A stretch of 42,556 bases of DNA from Sphaeroforma sirkka (taxonomy: Eukaryota; Opisthokonta; Ichthyosporea; Ichthyophonida): positions 1 through 42,556 of the forward strand of contig LUCW03000009.1 in assembly GCA_001586965.3 (NCBI GenBank). The letters are read 5' to 3'. Positions 27,020 to 38,029 of this stretch are shown here, in pieces. A model generated the notes under the pieces. That model did not search any database. It was not told where the DNA came from and was given only the letters and a program-made list of their open reading frames with translations. Numbering within the stretch: position 1 is the first letter of the stretch; every line of letters begins with the position of its first letter. The position numbers and the translations under genes are program-made.

Positions 27020-27800
27020 ATCGCAATCTCTCGATCTAAATAAGCCACTTAATATGGTTAAACTCGAGAAATAACGCAATTCTGGAACAAAAAACAAGAT
27101 ACTGAATATGGTTAAAACTCTAGAAATACCGCAATCTCTCGAACTAGATGCTTACTGAATATGGCTGCAAACCCTCTAGGAAATAACGCACCCTCGATCT
27201 AGACAAGCCACTGAATATGGTTAAACCTCGAGAAATAACGTAATCCCTCGAACCAGATACAAGACATTGAATGGTTAAACCTCTAGAATATCGCAAAATA
27301 TCTCGAACGAGATAAGCCACTGAATATGGTTTAAACCTGAGAAATAACGTAATCCCTCGAACTAAATAAGACATTGGAATATGGTTTTCAAACTTCTAGA
27401 AACAACGCATCCCTCGAACTAGATAAGCCATTGAATAGAATTAAACCTCTAGAAATAACGCACTGAACTAGATGTGTTTCATTGAAATATGGTTAAACTT
27501 ACTCTCGAAATAACGCAATCTTAGAACTAGATAAGCTACTCAATATATATTAAACTTAGAGAAACAGTGAATCTCTCGAACCAGATAAGCCATTGAATAT
27601 GGTTAAACATCTCGAAAATAACGCAATCTCTCGAACTAGATAAGCTACCTGAATATGGTTAAACTCCTCTAGAAATAACGCAATCTCCTTTGAACTAGAT
27701 AAGCCACTGAATATGGTTAAAAATCCCTGAGAAATAACGCAATCTCTGGAATGCAAAAAAAAAACAAGACATTGAATATAGTTAAAACCTCTAGAAATAC
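27020..27800 (+). repeat. Ordered cassette B-A-E-B-X-C-H ... F-D-A-E, super-repeat copy b
   Basis: B is at 27032, A (GGAACAAAA) at 27084, E (AAATACCGC) at 27124, B (CGATCTAGACAAG) at 27195, X (CTCGAGAAATAACGTAATCC with AAGACATTG) at 27229-27270, C (AATATCGCAAAATATCTCG) at 27286, H (GAGAAATAACGTAATCCCTC) at 27340, a GATGTGTTTCATTG monomer near 27470, F (CATCTCGAAAATAACG) at 27608, D (CTTTGAAC) at 27688, A (GGAATGCAAAA...CAAGACATTG) at 27748 and E (AAATACTGC) at 27795. C and F lie 1.04 and 1.10 kb after their partners in copy a. Confidence 0.75.
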
Positions 27801-28159
27801 TGCAATCTCTAGAACTAGATAGTTTATTGGAATATGGTTAAAACCTCTAGAAATAAAAGTAATCTCTCTCGAACTAGATAAGCCACTGAATATGGTTAAA
27901 ACTCTCCAGAAATAACGCAATCTCTCGATCTAAATAAGCTACTGAATATGGTTAAACCTCGAGAAATAACGCAATCTCTTGAACAAAACAAGACATTGAA
28001 TATGGTTAAAAACCTCTAGAAATACCTCTGCAAATCTCTCGAACTAGATAAGCCATTGAATATGGTTAAACCTCTAGAGTCAACGCAACCTCTCGATCCT
28101 TTAATAAACCCACTGAATATGGTTAAAACATCTCGAAGCCAACGCAATCTCGAACTAGA
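27801..28159 (+). repeat. Terminal cassette Y-B-A-E-B at the 3' edge of the diverged block
   Basis: Y (AAAAGTAATC) is near 27856, B (CGATCTAAATAAGC) at 27926, A (GAACAAAACAAGACATTG) at 27980, E-like (AATACCTCTGC) at 28021 and B-like (CGATCCTTTAATAA, after AGTCAACGC) at 28094. A last fragment ACATCTCGAAGCCAACG (28128-28144) follows. The block then breaks off inside GAACTAGAT and a perfect monomer follows without transition. Confidence 0.7.
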
Positions 28160-31100
28160 TTGAATATGGTTAAACCTCTAGAAATAACGCAATCTCTCGA
28201 ACTAGATAAGCCATTGAATATGGTTAAACCTCTAGAAATAACGCAATCTCTCGAACTAGATAAGCCACTGAATATGGTTAAACCTCTAGAAATAACGCAA
28301 TCTCTCGAACTAGATAAGCCACTGAATATGGTTAAACCTCTAGAAATAACGCAATCTCTCGAACTAGATAAGCCATTGAATATGGTTAAACCTCTAGAAA
28401 TAACGCAATCTCTCGAACTAGATAAGCCATTGAATATGGTTAAACCTCTAGAAATAACGCAATCTCTCGAACTAGATAAGCCACTGAATATGGTTAAACC
28501 TCTAGAAATAACGCAATCTCTCGAACTAGATAAGCCATTGAATATGGTTAAACCTCTAGAAATAACGCAATCTCTCGAACTAGATAAGCCATTGAATATG
28601 GTTAAACCTCTAGAAATAACGCAATCTCTCGAACTAGATAAGCCACTGAATATGGTTAAACCTCTAGAAATAACGCAATCTCTCGAACTAGATAAGCCAC
28701 TGAATATGGTTAAACCTCTAGAAATAACGCAATCTCTCGAACTAGATAAGCCATTGAATATGGTTAAACCTCTAGAAATAACGCAATCTCTCGAACTAGA
28801 TAAGCCATTGAATATGGTTAAACCTCTAGAAATAACGCAATCTCTCGAACTAGATAAGCCACTGAATATGGTTAAACCTCTAGAAATAACGCAATCTCTC
28901 GAACTAGATAAGCCATTGAATATGGTTAAACCTCTAGAAATAACGCAATCTCTCGAACTAGATAAGCCATTGAATATGGTTAAACCTCTAGAAATAACGC
29001 AATCTCTCGAACTAGATAAGCCATTGAATATGGTTAAACCTCTAGAAATAACGCAATCTCTCGAACTAGATAAGCCACTGAATATGGTTAAACCTCTAGA
29101 AATAACGCAATCTCTCGAACTAGATAAGCCATTGAATATGGTTAAACCTCTAGAAATAACGCAATCTCTCGAACTAGATAAGCCATTGAATATGGTTAAA
29201 CCTCTAGAAATAACGCAATCTCTCGAACTAGATAAGCCACTGAATATGGTTAAACCTCTAGAAATAACGCAATCTCTCGAACTAGATAAGCCATTGAATA
29301 TGGTTAAACCTCTAGAAATAACGCAATCTCTCGAACTAGATAAGCCACTGAATATGGTTAAACCTCTAGAAATAACGCAATCTCTCGAACTAGATAAGCC
29401 ATTGAATATGGTTAAACCTCTAGAAATAACGCAATCTCTCGAACTAGATAAGCCATTGAATATGGTTAAACCTCTAGAAATAACGCAATCTCTCGAACTA
29501 GATAAGCCATTGAATATGGTTAAACCTCTAGAAATAACGCAATCTCTCGAACTAGATAAGCCATTGAATATGGTTAAACCTCTAGAAATAACGCAATCTC
29601 TCGAACTAGATAAGCCACTGAATATGGTTAAACCTCTAGAAATAACGCAATCTCTCGAACTAGATAAGCCATTGAATATGGTTAAACCTCTAGAAATAAC
29701 GCAATCTCTCGAACTAGATAAGCCATTGAATATGGTTAAACCTCTAGAAATAACGCAATCTCTCGAACTAGATAAGCCATTGAATATGGTTAAACCTCTA
29801 GAAATAACGCAATCTCTCGAACTAGATAAGCCACTGAATATGGTTAAACCTCTAGAAATAACGCAATCTCTCGAACTAGATAAGCCATTGAATATGGTTA
29901 AACCTCTAGAAATAACGCAATCTCTCGAACTAGATAAGCCATTGAATATGGTTAAACCTCTAGAAATAACGCAATCTCTCGAACTAGATAAGCCACTGAA
30001 TATGGTTAAACCTCTAGAAATAACGCAATCTCTCGAACTAGATAAGCCATTGAATATGGTTAAACCTCTAGAAATAACGCAATCTCTCGAACTAGATAAG
30101 CCATTGAATATGGTTAAACCTCTAGAAATAACGCAATCTCTCGAACTAGATAAGCCATTGAATATGGTTAAACCTCTAGAAATAACGCAATCTCTCGAAC
30201 TAGATAAGCCACTGAATATGGTTAAACCTCTAGAAATAACGCAATCTCTCGAACTAGATAAGCCATTGAATATGGTTAAACCTCTAGAAATAACGCAATC
30301 TCTCGAACTAGATAAGCCATTGAATATGGTTAAACCTCTAGAAATAACGCAATCTCTCGAACTAGATAAGCCACTGAATATGGTTAAACCTCTAGAAATA
30401 ACGCAATCTCTCGAACTAGATAAGCCATTGAATATGGTTAAACCTCTAGAAATAACGCAATCTCTCGAACTAGATAAGCCATTGAATATGGTTAAACCTC
30501 TAGAAATAACGCAATCTCTCGAACTAGATAAGCCACTGAATATGGTTAAACCTCTAGAAATAACGCAATCTCTCGAACTAGATAAGCCACTGAATATGGT
30601 TAAACCTCTAGAAATAACGCAATCTCTCGAACTAGATAAGCCATTGAATATGGTTAAACCTCTAGAAATAACGCAATCTCTCGAACTAGATAAGCCATTG
30701 AATATGGTTAAACCTCTAGAAATAACGCAATCTCTCGAACTAGATAAGCCATTGAATATGGTTAAACCTCTAGAAATAACGCAATCTCTCGAACTAGATA
30801 AGCCATTGAATATGGTTAAACCTCTAGAAATAACGCAATCTCTCGAACTAGATAAGCCATTGAATATGGTTAAACCTCTAGAAATAACGCAATCTCTCGA
30901 ACTAGATAAGCCACTGAATATGGTTAAACCTCTAGAAATAACGCAATCTCTCGAACTAGATAAGCCACTGAATATGGTTAAACCTCTAGAAATAACGCAA
31001 TCTCTCGAACTAGATAAGCCATTGAATATGGTTAAACCTCTAGAAATAACGCAATCTCTCGAACTAGATAAGCCATTGAATATGGTTAAACCTCTAGAAA

Positions 31101-34100
31101 TAACGCAATCTCTCGAACTAGATAAGCCACTGAATATGGTTAAACCTCTAGAAATAACGCAATCTCTCGAACTAGATAAGCCATTGAATATGGTTAAACC
31201 TCTAGAAATAACGCAATCTCTCGAACTAGATAAGCCATTGAATATGGTTAAACCTCTAGAAATAACGCAATCTCTCGAACTAGATAAGCCACTGAATATG
31301 GTTAAACCTCTAGAAATAACGCAATCTCTCGAACTAGATAAGCCACTGAATATGGTTAAACCTCTAGAAATAACGCAATCTCTCGAACTAGATAAGCCAT
31401 TGAATATGGTTAAACCTCTAGAAATAACGCAATCTCTCGAACTAGATAAGCCATTGAATATGGTTAAACCTCTAGAAATAACGCAATCTCTCGAACTAGA
31501 TAAGCCATTGAATATGGTTAAACCTCTAGAAATAACGCAATCTCTCGAACTAGATAAGCCACTGAATATGGTTAAACCTCTAGAAATAACGCAATCTCTC
31601 GAACTAGATAAGCCATTGAATATGGTTAAACCTCTAGAAATAACGCAATCTCTCGAACTAGATAAGCCACTGAATATGGTTAAACCTCTAGAAATAACGC
31701 AATCTCTCGAACTAGATAAGCCACTGAATATGGTTAAACCTCTAGAAATAACGCAATCTCTCGAACTAGATAAGCCATTGAATATGGTTAAACCTCTAGA
31801 AATAACGCAATCTCTCGAACTAGATAAGCCATTGAATATGGTTAAACCTCTAGAAATAACGCAATCTCTCGAACTAGATAAGCCACTGAATATGGTTAAA
31901 CCTCTAGAAATAACGCAATCTCTCGAACTAGATAAGCCATTGAATATGGTTAAACCTCTAGAAATAACGCAATCTCTCGAACTAGATAAGCCATTGAATA
32001 TGGTTAAACCTCTAGAAATAACGCAATCTCTCGAACTAGATAAGCCACTGAATATGGTTAAACCTCTAGAAATAACGCAATCTCTCGAACTAGATAAGCC
32101 ACTGAATATGGTTAAACCTCTAGAAATAACGCAATCTCTCGAACTAGATAAGCCATTGAATATGGTTAAACCTCTAGAAATAACGCAATCTCTCGAACTA
32201 GATAAGCCATTGAATATGGTTAAACCTCTAGAAATAACGCAATCTCTCGAACTAGATAAGCCACTGAATATGGTTAAACCTCTAGAAATAACGCAATCTC
32301 TCGAACTAGATAAGCCATTGAATATGGTTAAACCTCTAGAAATAACGCAATCTCTCGAACTAGATAAGCCATTGAATATGGTTAAACCTCTAGAAATAAC
32401 GCAATCTCTCGAACTAGATAAGCCACTGAATATGGTTAAACCTCTAGAAATAACGCAATCTCTCGAACTAGATAAGCCATTGAATATGGTTAAACCTCTA
32501 GAAATAACGCAATCTCTCGAACTAGATAAGCCATTGAATATGGTTAAACCTCTAGAAATAACGCAATCTCTCGAACTAGATAAGCCATTGAATATGGTTA
32601 AACCTCTAGAAATAACGCAATCTCTCGAACTAGATAAGCCACTGAATATGGTTAAACCTCTAGAAATAACGCAATCTCTCGAACTAGATAAGCCATTGAA
32701 TATGGTTAAACCTCTAGAAATAACGCAATCTCTCGAACTAGATAAGCCATTGAATATGGTTAAACCTCTAGAAATAACGCAATCTCTCGAACTAGATAAG
32801 CCACTGAATATGGTTAAACCTCTAGAAATAACGCAATCTCTCGAACTAGATAAGCCACTGAATATGGTTAAACCTCTAGAAATAACGCAATCTCTCGAAC
32901 TAGATAAGCCATTGAATATGGTTAAACCTCTAGAAATAACGCAATCTCTCGAACTAGATAAGCCATTGAATATGGTTAAACCTCTAGAAATAACGCAATC
33001 TCTCGAACTAGATAAGCCACTGAATATGGTTAAACCTCTAGAAATAACGCAATCTCTCGAACTAGATAAGCCATTGAATATGGTTAAACCTCTAGAAATA
33101 ACGCAATCTCTCGAACTAGATAAGCCATTGAATATGGTTAAACCTCTAGAAATAACGCAATCTCTCGAACTAGATAAGCCACTGAATATGGTTAAACCTC
33201 TAGAAATAACGCAATCTCTCGAACTAGATAAGCCACTGAATATGGTTAAACCTCTAGAAATAACGCAATCTCTCGAACTAGATAAGCCATTGAATATGGT
33301 TAAACCTCTAGAAATAACGCAATCTCTCGAACTAGATAAGCCATTGAATATGGTTAAACCTCTAGAAATAACGCAATCTCTCGAACTAGATAAGCCACTG
33401 AATATGGTTAAACCTCTAGAAATAACGCAATCTCTCGAACTAGATAAGCCATTGAATATGGTTAAACCTCTAGAAATAACGCAATCTCTCGAACTAGATA
33501 AGCCATTGAATATGGTTAAACCTCTAGAAATAACGCAATCTCTCGAACTAGATAAGCCATTGAATATGGTTAAACCTCTAGAAATAACGCAATCTCTCGA
33601 ACTAGATAAGCCACTGAATATGGTTAAACCTCTAGAAATAACGCAATCTCTCGAACTAGATAAGCCATTGAATATGGTTAAACCTCTAGAAATAACGCAA
33701 TCTCTCGAACTAGATAAGCCATTGAATATGGTTAAACCTCTAGAAATAACGCAATCTCTCGAACTAGATAAGCCACTGAATATGGTTAAACCTCTAGAAA
33801 TAACGCAATCTCTCGAACTAGATAAGCCATTGAATATGGTTAAACCTCTAGAAATAACGCAATCTCTCGAACTAGATAAGCCATTGAATATGGTTAAACC
33901 TCTAGAAATAACGCAATCTCTCGAACTAGATAAGCCATTGAATATGGTTAAACCTCTAGAAATAACGCAATCTCTCGAACTAGATAAGCCACTGAATATG
34001 GTTAAACCTCTAGAAATAACGCAATCTCTCGAACTAGATAAGCCATTGAATATGGTTAAACCTCTAGAAATAACGCAATCTCTCGAACTAGATAAGCCAT

Positions 34101-37100
34101 TGAATATGGTTAAACCTCTAGAAATAACGCAATCTCTCGAACTAGATAAGCCACTGAATATGGTTAAACCTCTAGAAATAACGCAATCTCTCGAACTAGA
34201 TAAGCCATTGAATATGGTTAAACCTCTAGAAATAACGCAATCTCTCGAACTAGATAAGCCATTGAATATGGTTAAACCTCTAGAAATAACGCAATCTCTC
34301 GAACTAGATAAGCCATTGAATATGGTTAAACCTCTAGAAATAACGCAATCTCTCGAACTAGATAAGCCATTGAATATGGTTAAACCTCTAGAAATAACGC
34401 AATCTCTCGAACTAGATAAGCCATTGAATATGGTTAAACCTCTAGAAATAACGCAATCTCTCGAACTAGATAAGCCATTGAATATGGTTAAACCTCTAGA
34501 AATAACGCAATCTCTCGAACTAGATAAGCCACTGAATATGGTTAAACCTCTAGAAATAACGCAATCTCTCGAACTAGATAAGCCATTGAATATGGTTAAA
34601 CCTCTAGAAATAACGCAATCTCTCGAACTAGATAAGCCATTGAATATGGTTAAACCTCTAGAAATAACGCAATCTCTCGAACTAGATAAGCCACTGAATA
34701 TGGTTAAACCTCTAGAAATAACGCAATCTCTCGAACTAGATAAGCCACTGAATATGGTTAAACCTCTAGAAATAACGCAATCTCTCGAACTAGATAAGCC
34801 ATTGAATATGGTTAAACCTCTAGAAATAACGCAATCTCTCGAACTAGATAAGCCATTGAATATGGTTAAACCTCTAGAAATAACGCAATCTCTCGAACTA
34901 GATAAGCCACTGAATATGGTTAAACCTCTAGAAATAACGCAATCTCTCGAACTAGATAAGCCATTGAATATGGTTAAACCTCTAGAAATAACGCAATCTC
35001 TCGAACTAGATAAGCCATTGAATATGGTTAAACCTCTAGAAATAACGCAATCTCTCGAACTAGATAAGCCACTGAATATGGTTAAACCTCTAGAAATAAC
35101 GCAATCTCTCGAACTAGATAAGCCATTGAATATGGTTAAACCTCTAGAAATAACGCAATCTCTCGAACTAGATAAGCCATTGAATATGGTTAAACCTCTA
35201 GAAATAACGCAATCTCTCGAACTAGATAAGCCATTGAATATGGTTAAACCTCTAGAAATAACGCAATCTCTCGAACTAGATAAGCCACTGAATATGGTTA
35301 AACCTCTAGAAATAACGCAATCTCTCGAACTAGATAAGCCATTGAATATGGTTAAACCTCTAGAAATAACGCAATCTCTCGAACTAGATAAGCCATTGAA
35401 TATGGTTAAACCTCTAGAAATAACGCAATCTCTCGAACTAGATAAGCCACTGAATATGGTTAAACCTCTAGAAATAACGCAATCTCTCGAACTAGATAAG
35501 CCACTGAATATGGTTAAACCTCTAGAAATAACGCAATCTCTCGAACTAGATAAGCCATTGAATATGGTTAAACCTCTAGAAATAACGCAATCTCTCGAAC
35601 TAGATAAGCCATTGAATATGGTTAAACCTCTAGAAATAACGCAATCTCTCGAACTAGATAAGCCACTGAATATGGTTAAACCTCTAGAAATAACGCAATC
35701 TCTCGAACTAGATAAGCCATTGAATATGGTTAAACCTCTAGAAATAACGCAATCTCTCGAACTAGATAAGCCATTGAATATGGTTAAACCTCTAGAAATA
35801 ACGCAATCTCTCGAACTAGATAAGCCACTGAATATGGTTAAACCTCTAGAAATAACGCAATCTCTCGAACTAGATAAGCCACTGAATATGGTTAAACCTC
35901 TAGAAATAACGCAATCTCTCGAACTAGATAAGCCATTGAATATGGTTAAACCTCTAGAAATAACGCAATCTCTCGAACTAGATAAGCCATTGAATATGGT
36001 TAAACCTCTAGAAATAACGCAATCTCTCGAACTAGATAAGCCACTGAATATGGTTAAACCTCTAGAAATAACGCAATCTCTCGAACTAGATAAGCCATTG
36101 AATATGGTTAAACCTCTAGAAATAACGCAATCTCTCGAACTAGATAAGCCATTGAATATGGTTAAACCTCTAGAAATAACGCAATCTCTCGAACTAGATA
36201 AGCCACTGAATATGGTTAAACCTCTAGAAATAACGCAATCTCTCGAACTAGATAAGCCACTGAATATGGTTAAACCTCTAGAAATAACGCAATCTCTCGA
36301 ACTAGATAAGCCATTGAATATGGTTAAACCTCTAGAAATAACGCAATCTCTCGAACTAGATAAGCCATTGAATATGGTTAAACCTCTAGAAATAACGCAA
36401 TCTCTCGAACTAGATAAGCCACTGAATATGGTTAAACCTCTAGAAATAACGCAATCTCTCGAACTAGATAAGCCATTGAATATGGTTAAACCTCTAGAAA
36501 TAACGCAATCTCTCGAACTAGATAAGCCATTGAATATGGTTAAACCTCTAGAAATAACGCAATCTCTCGAACTAGATAAGCCACTGAATATGGTTAAACC
36601 TCTAGAAATAACGCAATCTCTCGAACTAGATAAGCCACTGAATATGGTTAAACCTCTAGAAATAACGCAATCTCTCGAACTAGATAAGCCATTGAATATG
36701 GTTAAACCTCTAGAAATAACGCAATCTCTCGAACTAGATAAGCCATTGAATATGGTTAAACCTCTAGAAATAACGCAATCTCTCGAACTAGATAAGCCAC
36801 TGAATATGGTTAAACCTCTAGAAATAACGCAATCTCTCGAACTAGATAAGCCATTGAATATGGTTAAACCTCTAGAAATAACGCAATCTCTCGAACTAGA
36901 TAAGCCATTGAATATGGTTAAACCTCTAGAAATAACGCAATCTCTCGAACTAGATAAGCCATTGAATATGGTTAAACCTCTAGAAATAACGCAATCTCTC
37001 GAACTAGATAAGCCACTGAATATGGTTAAACCTCTAGAAATAACGCAATCTCTCGAACTAGATAAGCCATTGAATATGGTTAAACCTCTAGAAATAACGC

Positions 37101-38017
37101 AATCTCTCGAACTAGATAAGCCATTGAATATGGTTAAACCTCTAGAAATAACGCAATCTCTCGAACTAGATAAGCCACTGAATATGGTTAAACCTCTAGA
37201 AATAACGCAATCTCTCGAACTAGATAAGCCATTGAATATGGTTAAACCTCTAGAAATAACGCAATCTCTCGAACTAGATAAGCCATTGAATATGGTTAAA
37301 CCTCTAGAAATAACGCAATCTCTCGAACTAGATAAGCCATTGAATATGGTTAAACCTCTAGAAATAACGCAATCTCTCGAACTAGATAAGCCACTGAATA
37401 TGGTTAAACCTCTAGAAATAACGCAATCTCTCGAACTAGATAAGCCATTGAATATGGTTAAACCTCTAGAAATAACGCAATCTCTCGAACTAGATAAGCC
37501 ACTGAATATGGTTAAACCTCTAGAAATAACGCAATCTCTCGAACTAGATAAGCCATTGAATATGGTTAAACCTCTAGAAATAACGCAATCTCTCGAACTA
37601 GATAAGCCATTGAATATGGTTAAACCTCTAGAAATAACGCAATCTCTCGAACTAGATAAGCCACTGAATATGGTTAAACCTCTAGAAATAACGCAATCTC
37701 TCGAACTAGATAAGCCATTGAATATGGTTAAACCTCTAGAAATAACGCAATCTCTCGAACTAGATAAGCCATTGAATATGGTTAAACCTCTAGAAATAAC
37801 GCAATCTCTCGAACTAGATAAGCCATTGAATATGGTTAAACCTCTAGAAATAACGCAATCTCTCGAACTAGATAAGCCATTGAATATGGTTAAACCTCTA
37901 GAAATAACGCAATCTCTCGAACTAGATAAGCCACTGAATATGGTTAAACCTCTAGAAATAACGCAATCTCTCGAACTAGATAAGCCACTGAATATGGTTA
38001 AACCTCTAGAAATAACG
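28160..38017 (+). repeat. Satellite block IV: hyper-homogeneous array with 378 bp higher-order repeat
   Basis: There are 182 consecutive monomers of exactly 54 bp, with no indel. The + frame translation is invariant throughout, and by eye the only variable base is monomer position 1 (TTG or CTG). Numbering the monomer at 28214 as 0, C occurs at 65 of indices 0-181. Of the 61 C's up to index 170, 59 fall at phases 1, 2 and 5 modulo 7. Over 24 cycles C is found in 16, 20 and 22 copies at phases 1, 2 and 5. The repeat unit is thus seven monomers of the form (C/T)-C-T-T-C-T-T. It ends at a 4 bp deletion (CAAT) near 38018. Confidence 0.92.
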
Positions 38018-38029
38018 CTCTCGAACTAG
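28160..38029 (+). other. Satellite-spanning open frame, not called as a gene
   Basis: A frame of 3,289 codons stays open because the 54 bp monomer is 18 codons with no stop in this frame and block IV has no indels. The translation is only the 18-residue unit LNMVKPLEITQSLELDKP repeated. It begins at the first perfect monomer after the diverged block (TTG at 28160, first ATG at 28166) and ends in ITLSN where the 4 bp deletion near 38018 shifts the frame. There is no leader, no unique domain, no upstream or downstream non-repeat sequence, and other frames of the same DNA are also open. Flanking blocks of the same satellite are full of stops and frameshifts. I interpret it as non-coding. Confidence 0.9.

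Larger units (their letters stand above)
23001..28159 (+). repeat. Satellite block IIIb: highly diverged, internally ordered array
   Basis: Almost every monomer differs from consensus by substitutions and indels, and lengths range from roughly 45 to 65 bp. CTCGAG often replaces the TCTAGA region. Variant monomers nevertheless recur and keep their order. D has CTTGAAC in place of CTCGAAC. A has GGAACAAAAC. E has AAATACTGC or AAATACCGC. Y has AAAGTAATC. B has CGATCTAAATAAG. X often has a CTCGAG start with ACGTAA. C has AATATCGCAA then TATCTCGAACGAG. H has ACGTAATCCCT. This recurrence argues against random sequencing error. The block stops abruptly at 28159, where AAGCCAT is missing and perfect monomers begin. 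Confidence 0.85.

Noticed and set aside
27747-27775. Poly-A run as a retrotransposon tail or polyadenylation site
   Set aside because: The A run is an expansion of the GGAACAAAAC motif of the A-type monomer, seen in shorter form at 25159, 25430, 27084 and 27980.
21546-28159. Block III as pure sequencing noise
   Set aside because: Not accepted as the full explanation because variant monomers recur in a fixed order and share several exact departures. Some individual indels may still be errors, and I cannot separate these without reads.
28160-38029. A 3,289-codon protein made of 18-residue repeats, with TTG/CTG leucine variation that is synonymous
   Set aside because: The frame is open only because the monomer is 54 bp and the block lacks indels; it has no non-repeat ends, other frames are open too, and the same satellite on both sides is full of stops. 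One variable site being synonymous in one frame is not evidence of selection; on the minus strand it changes Asn to Ser.
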